Source: Octadecabacter antarcticus 307 (lineage in GTDB: Bacteria > Pseudomonadota > Alphaproteobacteria > Rhodobacterales > Rhodobacteraceae). From it: a DNA stretch of 64,000 nucleotides. The translations under genes and the position numbers were made by a program. The stretch lies in NCBI RefSeq assembly GCF_000155675.2, contig NC_020911.1, positions 2,594,501 through 2,658,500 on the forward strand. The letters run 5' to 3'. The notes below the pieces were generated by a model. That model saw only the letters and a program-made list of their open reading frames with translations, did no database searches and was not told where the DNA came from. Below are positions 36,356 to 47,300 of the stretch, in pieces; position 1 is the first letter of the stretch; the number at the start of each line of letters is the position of its first letter.

Positions 36356-36972
36356 TGGGCTGTTCCTTGGAATTGTGTGCCACCAAATAATGCATAAAAG
36401 ACTGAGGCAACGGTCAATGCCGCCAGCGTCCACATCAGGTATTTTTCTCCGGGTCTTCCAGCCAAACCTGCCGCGATCCACTGACCAGCAAAGGTCCAGA
36501 TCGGGTGCAGCACCATTTGTAAGCCCAACAGACAAATGGCTATCGTCGCTGTGGCTTGCAAGGGGGGAGTGTCTGCGATCACGAAGGTCGTAAAGCCCGT
36601 CGTGATCAGACCCCAAGCCTTGGGGTTCAGCGGGTGCACGATGAGGCCGGCCAAGAAACCGGGTGGCGGGCCATCGGCCGCCCCAACCTCAAGGCGCATG
36701 CCAGCCACGCGGTAGGCAAGCCACAGAATATAGGCGACCGAAATCCATTTTAGCGCTTGGAACACAAGAGGATAGTCGTCTTGTAATGCCAACAGACCGA
36801 ACCCCAAGGGCCAAATGATCAGTTGTTTTCCAAGGGCGACGCCAGCCACAAACGGCAATGCGCGGCGCAAACCGTATCGCGCGCCTGTTGCCAGCAAGAC
36901 CATATTGGCCGGACCGGGTGTGCCGACTTGCGACGTTGCAAATGCAAGAAAGGGCAGAATGGCGACAGACAT
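36352..36972 (-). CDS. LysE/RhtB-family exporter
   Basis: 206 aa, six hydrophobic segments, signature GTPGPANMVLLATGARYGLRRALPFVAG at the N-terminus (GPxN). Exports amino acids or their derivatives. ATGA overlap with the acetyltransferase gene. Confidence 0.9.
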   Translation of the reverse strand: MSVAILPFLAFATSQVGTPGPANMVLLATGARYGLRRALPFVAGVALGKQLIIWPLGFGLLALQDDYPLVFQALKWISVAYILWLAYRVAGMRLEVGAADGPPPGFLAGLIVHPLNPKAWGLITTGFTTFVIADTPPLQATATIAICLLGLQMVLHPIWTFAGQWIAAGLAGRPGEKYLMWTLAALTVASVFYALFGGTQFQGTAQ

Positions 36973-37006
36973 GGAACCCCTTTCTATAAAACGGGTAGCG
37001 AACAGG

Positions 37007-37036
37007 AAAAGGGGCCAGTTTGCACCGACCCCTTTA
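37007..37036 (-). terminator. Terminator after rpmA
   Basis: AAAGGGG and CCCCTTT arms flank a 16-base loop and are followed by TTTT on the minus strand. Ends the rplU-rpmA transcript, about 25 bases beyond rpmA. Confidence 0.6.
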
Positions 37037-37059
37037 AATTCAAAAAACCTAAGGTTCGG

Positions 37060-37329
37060 TTACTCGGCTGCCTCGGCAAGCGGAGCAACAGAGATAAAGG
37101 TGCGGCCCTTAAAGCCTTTGCGGAAGGTCACGTTGCCTTCGACGACTGCGAAGATCGTGTGATCCTTGCCTTCGCCAACGCCCTGACCCGGCCACCATTT
37201 GTTGCCGCGCTGACGTGCAATGATGTTGCCTGGAATGACAAGTTCGCCACCAAACTTTTTGATGCCAAGACGGCGACCAGCGGAGTCGCGACCGTTACGC
37301 GATGATCCGCCTGCTTTTTTATGTGCCAT
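37060..37329 (-). CDS. rpmA: Ribosomal protein L27
   Basis: 89 aa. [20 protein letters not shown] at the N-terminus, [16 protein letters not shown] core. 50S protein near the peptidyl-transferase centre. Twelve bases after rplU. Confidence 0.97.
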   Translation of the reverse strand: MAHKKAGGSSRNGRDSAGRRLGIKKFGGELVIPGNIIARQRGNKWWPGQGVGEGKDHTIFAVVEGNVTFRKGFKGRTFISVAPLAEAAE

Positions 37330-37341
37330 TGGTGTCTCTCC

Positions 37342-38031
37342 TTATTTCGCGAGGTCGGCAGCTTGCGCCACCCACTCTGGCTTCACTTTAACCGCATCGA
37401 ACGTATCGACGTCAACTGCCGCAAGTGCCGCGTAAGACGTGACACCAGCCGCTACGAGCTTCTTGGCGGCAGCCGGACCAACACCAGTTATGGCTGTCAG
37501 ATCGTCGGAGCCCGCGGGCGCCTCTGTTTCAGCAACCGGCTTTGCGGCTTTCGGCGCAGCCTTGGGTGCCGCAGTTTTCGCGGCCCTCTTAGGCTGGGAC
37601 GCACGTTCTGCGTTTGCAGCGGCTTTCAGCGACGACGGCGCGCCTTTGTTGGCAGCACGTTCGATCATGGACGCTGACATAAAGCCGGTGCCATTCAGTG
37701 CGGCCATAACGCCAGACTTGCCTGCGCCAGTTTCCAAGATGGCACCGATGCGAACCAGTGTCAGTTGCTGACGGTGGCCTTTGGTACGCTTGGACGAATG
37801 CTTGCGGCGGCGCTTAACGAAGTTAATCGTCTTTTCGCCTTTGATCTGGTCGATCACTTCGGCCTGCACGCCAGCGTCATCAACCACGGGCGCGCCCACG
37901 TTCTTGCCAACCATCAGAATTTCGTTGAATTGGATTTTATCGCCGGTTTCGGCAGCGATCTTTTCGACCCGTAGTACATCACCAGTGGTGACTCGGTACT
38001 GCTTGCCGCCGGTTTTGAGAACCGCAAACAT
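37342..38031 (-). CDS. rplU: Ribosomal protein L21 with long HhH extension
   Basis: 229 aa, about twice the usual 103. Residues 1-102 are normal L21 ([40 protein letters not shown]). An Ala/Lys-rich linker leads to a C-terminal helix-hairpin-helix domain ([20 protein letters not shown]). Extended L21 proteins are common in Rhodobacterales; the role of the extra domain is unknown, perhaps extra rRNA contact. Confidence 0.95.
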   Translation of the reverse strand: MFAVLKTGGKQYRVTTGDVLRVEKIAAETGDKIQFNEILMVGKNVGAPVVDDAGVQAEVIDQIKGEKTINFVKRRRKHSSKRTKGHRQQLTLVRIGAILETGAGKSGVMAALNGTGFMSASMIERAANKGAPSSLKAAANAERASQPKRAAKTAAPKAAPKAAKPVAETEAPAGSDDLTAITGVGPAAAKKLVAAGVTSYAALAAVDVDTFDAVKVKPEWVAQAADLAK

Positions 38032-38217
38032 AGTGTCTTCCTTTTTTCATTCGCGTCTCTAGGGTCCCTTATTCATAAGGCGTTCATCGCTTTCGCGACC
38101 CGTGGACAGCGCGCCCATCTAGGGGCGAGTTTTCGCTTATATCCGAACAAATTCCTTGCTCGGATGGCGGTTTATCTGCCCAACCGCCCATCAAGTCAAC
38201 CCAAAGCGAGCCATCAA

Positions 38218-38538
38218 ATGCGCAAGTTCACCTTTGTTTTCCTATGCCTTGTGGCCGGTAGCACCAGCGACGCCAGCCATATCGGCACTTCACTGATATT
38301 GCCCCTTCGTGCCATTGGCATTGCGACATCAAATGCGTCCTGCAATCACACCGGCGGTCAGGTCGAAACCTTCGTTAAAACCAACCACCCTACCCTGATT
38401 GCCGACATCCAGCGCGGTGGCGGTGCGACGCTACCGCAAGCGTTCGATATCGCTCATGTGTCTGCTGCTAAAGTGCCTGCGGCTAAAGTTCCTGCGTCGT
38501 CATCTCATTGGCCGCAGCGCGACCCAAAGACCGGCTGA
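38218..38538 (+). CDS. Hypothetical secreted protein
   Basis: 106 aa from the ATG at 38218 with a signal peptide (MRKFTFVFLCLVAGSTSDA). The segment VETFVKTNHPTLIADIQRGGG has a weak likeness to DUF3015 proteins. The C-terminus contains the tandem AAKVPAAKVPA and overlaps the convergent DUF2059 gene by 56 bases, so the end may be decayed. Confidence 0.5.
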   Translation: MRKFTFVFLCLVAGSTSDASHIGTSLILPLRAIGIATSNASCNHTGGQVETFVKTNHPTLIADIQRGGGATLPQAFDIAHVSAAKVPAAKVPASSSHWPQRDPKTG

Positions 38539-39316
38539 TCCCCGTGAACAAGCGATCAAAACTCTCAAACATTGCGCGGTTGATTTTACTACCGGAATCC
38601 GTCTCCGAAAACGCAATATATGCCTGCAAATCCGCATCATCAAGCGGCTGGTACGCCATGAACAGGAACGAATAAATCCACTCAGTCGTGCTCTCGCGAA
38701 TTTCTTGCTCTTGGCCCCAGACATCTGACAGTATTTGCTCTTCGCTCAACGCGCCATCAAATGCACCGCCATCCAAAAGCCCTGCATAAAACGCGAGGTT
38801 GGAATTCAGGGCCCCTTCGACGTTGGTTTCAATCAAGTTGTTGGTGTCGACGAATTCACCGACCAACTCAATGCGCGGGTTGTCATCCGCCGCTGCAATC
38901 GCTGCCACTTCTTTGCCAGCCTCTTCCACGGCGTCATCGAGCAATGCGCGCCGCGCGCTGACCTCAAGCCCAACGATCATCTGGCCTTGCTCCGAACCGA
39001 AGAAGTCAATCATCGGCGACAGATCGGCGTCTTCCAAAGACGCCACAAAATCCGTGCGCACCATGTTTTCCATCATGTCGTTGTCGTAAATCCGTTCCAC
39101 CGTCGCGGCCCATTCAGCCGTCGGTGGTCCACCAAATAAATCTTGGCCGATAGTATCACCGTAATCGACCCCCTCTTGGCGCATGATCTCAATAATATCA
39201 GGCAGCATAAGTAGATCAAACAGCACATCCGTCTCGCTCTCCTGTGCGATCGCTGGCATGGCAAAGGTCGCGACGGTGGCAAGTGTTGCAAAACGCATAA
39301 ACATCTGGGGCCTCAT
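38483..39316 (-). CDS. DUF2059-family periplasmic protein
   Basis: About 277 aa with a signal peptide (MRFATLATVATFAMPAIA) and helical repeats rich in acidic residues; two DUF2059-like segments (MVRTDFVASLEDADLSPMIDFF, FLFMAYQPLDDADLQAYIAFS). Start 39316 or 39301. Function unknown. Confidence 0.8.
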   Translation of the reverse strand: MRPQMFMRFATLATVATFAMPAIAQESETDVLFDLLMLPDIIEIMRQEGVDYGDTIGQDLFGGPPTAEWAATVERIYDNDMMENMVRTDFVASLEDADLSPMIDFFGSEQGQMIVGLEVSARRALLDDAVEEAGKEVAAIAAADDNPRIELVGEFVDTNNLIETNVEGALNSNLAFYAGLLDGGAFDGALSEEQILSDVWGQEQEIRESTTEWIYSFLFMAYQPLDDADLQAYIAFSETDSGSKINRAMFESFDRLFTGISRSLGRAAANEMTTQEL

Positions 39317-39461
39317 TTTTCTACTCACAATAGGAATAAGCGCGGCTGTCCACATTTCCAAGGGGCAGCACAGGACACGCACGCGATTGTCACCGAATGC
39401 CCTTGCGCGATGTGATCTGTCCGATTATCACGCCAACGATCAACTAAAGATCATCTGGCGC

Positions 39462-39549
39462 GGAGAGGTGGCGGAGTGGTCGAACGTGGCGGTCTCGAAA
39501 ACCGTTGAGCCTAACGGCTCCCAGGGTTCGAATCCCTGTCTCTCCGCCA
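39462..39549 (+). tRNA. tRNA-Ser (CGA)
   Basis: 88 nt including GCCA. Acceptor GGAGAG/CTCTCC, anticodon loop CTCGAAA in stem GCGGT/ACCGT, long variable arm (TGAGCCTAACGGCTCC), T arm AGGGTTCGAATCCCT. Decodes UCG. Its 3' end is the attachment site of the island that follows. Confidence 0.96.
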
Positions 39550-39551
39550 AT
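39535..39551. repeat. attL-like direct repeat (tRNA-Ser 3' end)
   Basis: CCTGTCTCTCCGCCAAT, repeated exactly at 61708-61724. Marks the tRNA-side border of the island. Confidence 0.9.
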
Positions 39552-39725
39552 TACTTCATATAAGTTATTGTAATTATTATATTTTATAGGGAACGCAATC
39601 TCACTGTCCCCCTCAAAGTCCCCCTGATTGATTTAGACTAATGCTAGCAATCTCTTGAACCGGAGTTGCGCGTAATAAAAAAACGCCGTTTCTCGTAAAG
39701 CCACATTACTGCCTGTAAGTTATAG

Positions 39726-40298
39726 TTACTCTGCGCCTATCCAGCTCGGTGGGGGGCCATCTTGCCCCTTCCAATTGAGACCAGTTTTTTCCGTCAAGCG
39801 GGCTCTTTCTTTTCTAGACTGGTCCACAAGATATCCTCCCACCCAGTCAATCAGTGGTTCCCAGTGCTGTGGAGCACCAAGACACATCGTGGAATTTAGA
39901 GTATCCTTAACCGTGACTGCTTTCCCATCAATCTCAAGTTCGGTCTTAACTGAAATTGTCTCATGGTCGCCGTTGTGTGCGTACCGTGTATTCCGTAGAT
40001 CCATTATTTCTTGATGAGTAGCTTGCAACTCCGCAGGAATTTTTTTTGAACTAATTTTGCGAGAGCCATCAGCAAACATGCGGCCATACGAAATAACCAA
40101 GGCTGACTGATGCATGTCGATCTCGAATAAGACCTCCAGAGTAAAGTCTTCAGGCTTCCATGGACCCATCTCTTTCAAACGGCTGTAAATGAAAGATACT
40201 ATGCTGAACGCATAACCGTTTGCCGTGCTATCTCGTAGCCGAGCAATATCCTCCGAATGTTCCTGAAGAAGCGCCTCAAGTTTCTTTTCTTCTGTCAT
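39726..40298 (-). CDS. Hypothetical protein with HEPN-like RxxxxxH motif
   Basis: 190 aa, soluble and helical. The stretch MDLRNTRYAHNGD matches the Rx4-6H pattern of HEPN ribonucleases with a polar residue after the Arg. HEPN proteins are frequent toxins in defence islands, which fits the location. No cognate antitoxin is seen next to it. Assignment is from the motif only. Confidence 0.5.
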   Translation of the reverse strand: MTEEKKLEALLQEHSEDIARLRDSTANGYAFSIVSFIYSRLKEMGPWKPEDFTLEVLFEIDMHQSALVISYGRMFADGSRKISSKKIPAELQATHQEIMDLRNTRYAHNGDHETISVKTELEIDGKAVTVKDTLNSTMCLGAPQHWEPLIDWVGGYLVDQSRKERARLTEKTGLNWKGQDGPPPSWIGAE

Positions 40299-40464
40299 CA
40301 GTTCTCAGCTCCGTGATGGTTGAGTGTTGGATTGCGAAGGCAGTTAGCGCGCAGACAAAAGACATTTTGGATCATCTTGCTGGTCGCATCAAGTGGATCG
40401 TTGGAGCCGGTCCTGTCTACAGGGGCTAATCTATATTCCTCGTTTGGCTTGTCCTAGCCTCTCA

Positions 40465-41800
40465 TCAGGATGAATAAAGGTTGGTCTGCATCTGCAGAAA
40501 AGCATTCTTAACCGCGGGTAATCCACCCAACTTAATTTTACCTTCGCTAACGCTACCAAATCTGGCGGTCAGAAATGGTGTCAGCTCATTGGTGGCCAGT
40601 TCACTTTCACCACGCAGTTCATATGCACTCAGAATTGCCAAATGAAGGTCCTTCATTTCATTGTCGGTATTGGCGACACTACTCGCTCTGACACTGTCTG
40701 CCCTATCGTGGCGGGTCTTTGGTGGGTTCGTGAATAGGACATAGCTCAGAACGTCGAAAAGGTCGCTATCAGGGGTATCTACAAGCCTTCTGATATCATC
40801 CAGCCTGCCATGATCATATCTACGGTCATTAAGCTGCCGAAGGAAGCGTTCTCGGTTGTTCGGGTCGCTCCACAGCACCCGAAGTTGGTCTTCATCAGCT
40901 ATGATGGCGGATAAATCTCCGAACAGGCGTTCCAAAAATTCCGCCGCTAAAATTGGCTTGCCGTCCGGTCCCCGATATGTCGTTGAGGCGATGTACTTGA
41001 TGGTTCGCGTCTTGCCGTCCGACAGCTTAACTACGATCTTCTCGCGCGGAAGATCGTCCTCCCCCTCGCCGCATTGACAGGGTGGGTCGCTGCCCAGCGC
41101 AGGCTCTGGCCCTGTAGCCGGAGTGCGGGGGCCACTGGGTGCCTCCAGAGGCAGTGGTTCGCCATCCCAATCCGGATCATTGAAGTTCTCGTGCGCCTTG
41201 ACGAAATCCCAGATCGTGAAAAAATCCTTGCCGTCGTAGGTTCGTGTGCCCCGACCGATGATCTGCTTGAATTCAATCATTGAGTTGATAGGGCGCATCA
41301 AGACAATGTGCCTGACATTGCGGGCATCGACGCCAGTGGACAGCTTCTGAAACGTCGTCAGGATCGTTGGAATTGTCTTGTCGTTGTCTTGGAAGTCCCT
41401 CAGGTGCTGGTCCCCGATTGCACCATCAGTCGCAGTCACGCGTTGGCAGTAATTGGGGTTGGTGCCGTCTTTCACTTGATTGATCAAGTCACGAACAAGA
41501 GCGGCGTGGGCTTGGGTGGCACAGAAAACCAAGGTCTTCTGCCTCTGGTCCATCTGGCCCATCAACTCCTTAACGCGGCTCAACTCGCGCTCTTGGATTA
41601 TGATGCGGGTATTGAAGTCGCGCTCACTAAAGGTTTCACTCGGCTCAATGTCACCTTCGACCACATCGTCGGTGCCGTCATAAACATATTCGTCGATCGT
41701 ACTGGCCATCTGACGCACTTTGAATGGTGTCAAGAAGCCGTCATCGATCCCATCTCGCAGGGCGTAGGTGTACGCAGGTTCACCAAAGTACGCATATCGG
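40465..41800 (-). pseudogene. Type I restriction HsdR (EcoEI type), C-terminal part
   Basis: Begins abruptly at FGEPAYTYALRDGIDDGFLTPF; what remains is the second helicase domain (KTLVFCATQAHAALV, TTFQKLSTGVDARNVRHIVL, QIIGRGTRTYDGKDFF) and an EcoEI_R_C-like tail (LPAVKNAFLQMQTNLYSS). The nuclease and Walker A half are missing, replaced by the next gene. Remnant of a second restriction system, different from the hsdR at 44388. Confidence 0.85.
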
Positions 41801-41821
41801 CTTCGGTTTTGTCGTGAATGC

Positions 41822-42586
41822 TCATGTACGCCTGTTCTCAATGACATAGTTACGCCAACTGGACTTCTTTTTCCCGCCCGTTGCAATCATTTGGCGGTCA
41901 ACTTGATCTGGACTAAGATCGAAATGTACGCGCAGCACATCTACCTTGGAACAAAAATCCTCATACTCAACGGCTGTGTTTGCGTCAGAAACCCTGAAAG
42001 AAGAACCAGCCTTTTTAGCCCCTGCTTTCCACGTCCGCGTCACATCCATCTTTACCAATTCGTGACCGATGAGGAGATTGATCGAGCATCCCGCCCATTG
42101 ATCCATGATATAAGCGTTCGGGCAGTCCTCCGAGGGGCGCGGCGTAAGAAAATAAATCAACTTGGTGAAATAGGCAGGACCCACACCGTAAAGATTGCTT
42201 TCGTCCCGAAGTCCGGCAAAACGCGCATAAGCAGCGCCCCGGTCAAGGTCGCCTTTGCGAATGCCATCGGCAATCTCGAGCCAGCCATCTTTCGCGGTAT
42301 CAAAGAACTTCGGGCTATACCTTTGGTTCATGCCCCCCCACGCCATGATTGCAGCACTCACGGTTGACGTGTCGATGGAGGTGTCTTTTGCAAGGAAAAA
42401 TAACTCTGAACGCGTCATTTGGTCTTGCGGTAACCGTGCGCTATCAACGTGCTTCAGGCCCCGAGCAAAGCTCTGAACAGCCTTCCCTCCGATATCATCC
42501 GGGTGCAGACCGTCTTTGGTCCCCTCCGCAAAAGCCGCAAGCGCTGCGACATTACAGCCGCTGGATAAAGTGTGGGCATTCTTCAT
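41822..42586 (-). CDS. OGG-fold (8-oxoguanine glycosylase-like) protein
   Basis: 254 aa. LYGVGPAYFTKLIYFLTPR looks like a helix-hairpin-helix, followed by AYIMDQWAGCSINLLIG where OGG-type glycosylases have the catalytic Asp region. Such proteins of unknown role are frequent in defence islands. The classic catalytic Lys is not evident to me. Located between the HsdR remnant and small ORFs. Confidence 0.65.
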   Translation of the reverse strand: MKNAHTLSSGCNVAALAAFAEGTKDGLHPDDIGGKAVQSFARGLKHVDSARLPQDQMTRSELFFLAKDTSIDTSTVSAAIMAWGGMNQRYSPKFFDTAKDGWLEIADGIRKGDLDRGAAYARFAGLRDESNLYGVGPAYFTKLIYFLTPRPSEDCPNAYIMDQWAGCSINLLIGHELVKMDVTRTWKAGAKKAGSSFRVSDANTAVEYEDFCSKVDVLRVHFDLSPDQVDRQMIATGGKKKSSWRNYVIENRRT

Positions 42587-43109
42587 ATCAAATCCTCAAT
42601 GGCCAGTCCTGCCGCACCATCTTGGCATTGCGGGCATTTGCGATGGTGAAAGTCCGACCCGTTTGCGCCGTAGCGGTAGCCGCAGATCCCATCATAAGGC
42701 AAGTGATGCAACCGATGTTGGTGCCTAATGCTGCAAAGCACACCAACCAGATTGCAATCTAAAGCAGACCTTGATGCACAACGCAGCGAACGACTAGTTC
42801 CCGCCCTTCATGTAGAAGTGGGCATGGCGCAGCATCTGTCACTATCGGCCCAGAGCTGCCATTCAGATAGCAGCTTTTGAATGTCCATTATTAATCGTTG
42901 GCTGAGAGCGAGTGATCGAAAAAAATGGATGTGGGTCATAAATGGCGGGCGACCCTGGAACGCTCATGGTCTTGTCCCGCTCGCCATTTGCAAGCCAAAT
43001 GCAGCTTGACCCGGTTAAATCGGCATCGTTGGGTAACCAAGAGGCATCCGTCACATGTCAGTTTTGAAACAACACCCATTCAATGTAGTAAGAAACTACA
43101 CAAACGGCA
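42587..43109. other. Gap without recognisable gene
   Basis: About 520 bp inside the island with no supported ORF or repeat. Confidence 0.5.
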
Positions 43110-43355
43110 TCAGTTAAAGAAATCTGCTCTTATACTTCTTACGCTTCTATTTTCGTCTGCAATGCATTGAGCCATGTCGACGGAACCTCTTTCAAAACCA
43201 TAGCCTTCACATTTTCTTGTGAAGTGCTCAATGATTTGTTCCTGCGATGCAGTGTCAAACCAGGCTAAGCTTCCGACTTCGCCATGGGTACCATCTGGGT
43301 TAGCGCAGGCTGCAAGAAAAAGTGAAATGAACACTACTAAAATCCGAGAATTCAT
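43110..43355 (-). CDS. Small predicted lipoprotein
   Basis: 81 aa with lipobox LFLAAC (MNSRILVVFISLFLAACANP). The mature part has two Cys (RKCEGYGF, MAQCIAD) that could form a disulfide. Matches small outer-membrane or periplasmic lipoproteins of unknown function. Confidence 0.65.
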   Translation of the reverse strand: MNSRILVVFISLFLAACANPDGTHGEVGSLAWFDTASQEQIIEHFTRKCEGYGFERGSVDMAQCIADENRSVRSIRADFFN

Positions 43356-43390
43356 GATGTGTTTCTTCCAATTAGCTCAACGACACTGAA

Positions 43391-43624
43391 TTAATCATAA
43401 AGGCAAATTGACCTCTGAAGCAAGGGCTTGCCAGTGTCTTCCTTGATAGCCGGACCCCAAAGACTTTGCCAGGTCCCAGCGCTGAGACGTCCCTGTTTTT
43501 TCAAAAGTTTTTTAAAAGAGATCAGCTTGCGTGCTAAACATGCTGCCCAGACTGAAGCCGAGGACGACCCAAGCACCTTGTCATACTCACTAAGCTGCAT
43601 CGCTGCAACAGAATGCCTTGCCAC
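43391..43624 (-). CDS. Uncertain small ORF
   Basis: 77 codons with a basic middle (RKLISFKKLLKKQGRLS). No recognised family and no clear ribosome site. Listed only because the gap holds nothing better. Confidence 0.2.
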   Translation of the reverse strand: MARHSVAAMQLSEYDKVLGSSSASVWAACLARKLISFKKLLKKQGRLSAGTWQSLWGPAIKEDTGKPLLQRSICLYD

Positions 43625-43672
43625 TCACTGTATCGAGCTGCGGATTAATATTTGCGGAGGTTCCCTCGATAA

Positions 43673-44398
43673 TTAGCTCCACTCTTCGTGTGAAAGCGGT
43701 GCCGCATTCAGTTCATCTCTGATCAGCCGCCATTGGGGCAGCTTTTGATTTAGCAATGCTACAAACCGATCCGAATGGTTCCGTTCAAAGAAATGAACCA
43801 GCTCATGCACAATGACGTACTCTAGACACAGTGGTGGTTTTTTCACCAGTTCAAGGTTCAGCCAGACACGCTTAGCCTCGATGTTGCAGGTGCCCCACTT
43901 GGTCTTCATTCGCTTTATCCCCCACCAGGGAGGATCGATGTCAAACGCTTTGGCCCAAGTTGCCATTAAGGGGGCGGCGCGATTGCGCAATTCACCGCGA
44001 TACCAGTCTTGGAAAATACGCTCTCTTGTTGCCTGTTCACTTCCCGACCGGACATAGAGGTCAAGCGTCTGGCCGCTACGGATATGAACACGACCTGCGG
44101 GCGCGCCACTTACAACGTTCAAACGGTAGCGCTGGCCGAAGAAGAAATGGCTCTCGCCAGACACATAGGATCGCTCCGTTTGCCGCGGCTGGGTCCCAAA
44201 CTTAGACTGCTGCCGTTTGATCCAACCCATCCGCGTAACGACGGCCAAACGCACTGCCTCATCACTAACGCCAACAGGGGCAGCAACCCGCACACGGCCA
44301 TTTGGCGGGTAAACGCCAAGATGGAGGTTCTTAATCGGCTTTCTGACAACATCGACATCAATTCCGCCAACCGTGATCTGATGCCCTTCAATATTCAT
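43673..44398 (-). CDS. YgjP-like (M48/DUF45) metallopeptidase
   Basis: 241 aa. HELVHFFERNHSDRF carries the HExxH zinc motif near residue 186; upstream WGTCN and RVWLNLELVK are typical for this family. ATG at 44398 overlaps the hsdR stop. This peptidase is a frequent partner at the end of type I restriction operons; its role there is not known. Confidence 0.88.
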   Translation of the reverse strand: MNIEGHQITVGGIDVDVVRKPIKNLHLGVYPPNGRVRVAAPVGVSDEAVRLAVVTRMGWIKRQQSKFGTQPRQTERSYVSGESHFFFGQRYRLNVVSGAPAGRVHIRSGQTLDLYVRSGSEQATRERIFQDWYRGELRNRAAPLMATWAKAFDIDPPWWGIKRMKTKWGTCNIEAKRVWLNLELVKKPPLCLEYVIVHELVHFFERNHSDRFVALLNQKLPQWRLIRDELNAAPLSHEEWS

Positions 44399-47300
44399 GC
44401 TGATTTCTGGCCAAGTCAAAAATCACATCCACCAAGGTTGGATCAGCGATATGTTCCTTGATTGCGTTGCGCACTTCCTTTTTCTTAACCGGATGGTCGC
44501 GCCAGGCGTCTTTCTTGGTCGCGCGTATGGCCGCGTCGACTGCCACAGCCAAGTCTTCATCTTCGCTGAGGTTATCATACAAGGCCCGCTTTGCAGGAGA
44601 GTTGACCGACGCAGGGTACGATGTCGTGGGCTCAGGCCTCTTTGCCTGCTTTGCCAATTCAACAATTTTTGCAAGATACGCTTCATAATCAATTACTTCA
44701 GTCCTCCGCTGCACGATCAGCGCGTCCAAGAGGTCCGACATCTTCTCATAGTACTTTGGATTGATCGGCGTTTCGTCGATGATCAGCTTGCGGACGTTAT
44801 TTTCGATTGTTTCGGCAACCGCTTCTTTGTTCTTGCGAATTCCGCTGGGCAGAGCATCCACAGCATCAACGCCTCGCTCGACGATCAGCTGGATCAGTGA
44901 CATGTCGTCAAAATTCGAAATGATCTCGCTTTCCTCGGCACGGATATAGGTGTCGATCAAGTGCCGCATCGCAGGTTCGTACATCTTGAGATCAATGTAG
45001 TCGCCACTGGCCAACTTCACCTCGTTTCGGACTTTTTCAAAGTGATCAACGTCCGCCTTAATGGCCGCCATTTCGCTATCTGAATAGCCTACTTCACCCA
45101 TCTCATTTGCTGTCTCTGCATAGGCGCGCACAAGCGATGCAACCAGCCGGTAAAGAGCCAGACGCTTCGGCTCATTCTCTTTCAAGGCATCTTTGTCTGA
45201 AGTATCTTTGGCACAGAAAAATTGCAAATAAGCGTGAGTGTCTCGAGGCGTCTCAACGGGTTCGCAAAGTGCACGAACGGCTTCCAGTGCGTCGTCCAAG
45301 CGGTCCCGCGCCATCTTCAGGCGATCGGTCAACAGTCCTGCAACATCCTCCTTGTCATAACCGTCGAAAGCCTCGGTTGTGTAATCTTCGATCGAAGTCT
45401 CAAGGCTTTTGAACAAGTCCTTATAGTCGATGATGTAGCCGTATTCTTTGTCGTCGCCGTCCAACCGGTTGACGCGGCAAATAGCTTGGAACAGTCCATG
45501 GTCCTGCATCTTCTTGTCGATGTAGAGGTATGTGGCCGATGGTGCATCGAACCCGGTCAGAAGTTTGTCCACTACGATCAGCAACTTCATTTGCCCCGGC
45601 TCGTCGATGAACTTCTTCTTGGCTTGTTTTTCGAATGCCTCTGCATCCTGACCGCCCAGCATCTTGGTGTAGATTTCGTATTGCCGCAGTCGCTCGGTAA
45701 GCCCCTCGCCGCTTTCTTCGCCCTTGATATCGCTCGCGGTGGGCTTGTACGACGTGACGATCGCGCATTTTCCTGCCAGATCGGTTTTGTCGAACAACTC
45801 ATAGAACTTGCACGCCTGATAAATGCTCGACGACACCAGCATAGCGTTGCCGTGCCCGCTCTTCAGGCGGTCCCTCAACTCCATGTCTAACAAGATGTCC
45901 GCAACGATCTTCTCAAGACGTGACTGGCTCGACATGACCTTCTGCATCGTGCCCCAGCGAGCCTTAAGCTGCGCCTTGGCCAGATCGTTCAGGCCCTGTG
46001 TCTTAATTTCGAACCACTTGTTGATCTTGTCCTGCGACGTGATGTTCTGATCGATATCCCGCGCCTCATAGCGCAGATCCAACACGACACCGTCAGCCAC
46101 CGCCTCATTGAATTTGTAGGTATGAATATAGGGGCCAAACACTTCGAGGCTTGTCCGCTTGTCCTCTTTCAGCAGCGGCGTGCCGGTGAAGCCGATGAAC
46201 ATAGCATTCGGCAGGATCGCCTTCATTGCCTTGTGCAGGTCGCCACTTTGCGAGCGATGACATTCATCAACAAAGACGTATAGATCACCTTTGGCATGAA
46301 AATCCTTTGGCAACGCTTGGCTCATTTCTTCAATGTAGCCGCTGACATCGCCGTCAGCCTCTTCCTTGCCGCCGAACTTGTGGATCAGGGAACACAGCAA
46401 CCAAGGGGCCTCAGCATTCAATCGTGCGATAAGGTCGGCACCACTTTTGCTGCGCAGAATATCCTCATTGACGCCCTTGAAAACCTTTTCGATCTGCTCA
46501 TCCAGCTCGGTGCGGTCAGTGATCACAAGCACGCGGGCGTCCTTGACGTTTTCGCGTATCCACTTGGCCAGCCAAACCATCGTCAGGCTCTTACCCGAGC
46601 CTTGGGTGTGCCAGATGATCCCGCCCTCGCGGCGCCTGATCTGCTCTTGCGCCGCACGCACACCAAAATACTGGTTGTGGCGGCAGGTCTTTTTAACTCC
46701 AGCATCGAAAACCAAAAAGTTGTGGATCATCTCCAGAAAACGGTCCTTGGCGCACAGCCGGACCAGCGCACAATCAAGCGGTGATGCCCCTTCCGCACTC
46801 GGAGCGTCCGGCAGATAGCGCTTGTCGCGAGGATCAATCCCTTCGCGATAAGCTGGGTTCTCCTCGCGCCAAGACAGCCAGTATTTCTCCTTAGCCTCAA
46901 TTACGCTGTAGCGCAGCCCTTCGGTATCATTCCCTGCCATGATCATCTGCATGGTGGAAAAGAACCGCTGGATGAACATCGGTTTCTGGTTGTCGAGATT
47001 CTGACGGATGCCTTCCGACACCGACACGGTCGAGCGTTTCAGCTCCAGCACGCCGAGCGCAATACCGTTAACATAAATTACCACATCAGGGCGCTTGCCA
47101 AAGGTCTTGCCGTCCGACGTCGCTGCCTTGACAGCCACCTCCTCAGCGACGGCAAAATGGTTAGCCTCGGGGTTAGCCCAATCGATCAGCCAGACGGTCT
47201 GGGTCAGTTCGCCCACCTCAGCCTTCACCTTTACACCATAGCGCAGCAGGTCATAAACATCTCGATTGATGTCATACAGGCTGCGGGACTGGTCGGTGGC

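Noticed and set aside
40220..40429. Small plus-strand ORF between the HEPN-like gene and the HsdR remnant
   Set aside because: Mostly overlaps the HEPN-like gene, no ribosome site or family.
45222..45890. 222-aa plus-strand ORF within hsdR
   Set aside because: Antisense shadow of a full-length, motif-complete HsdR.
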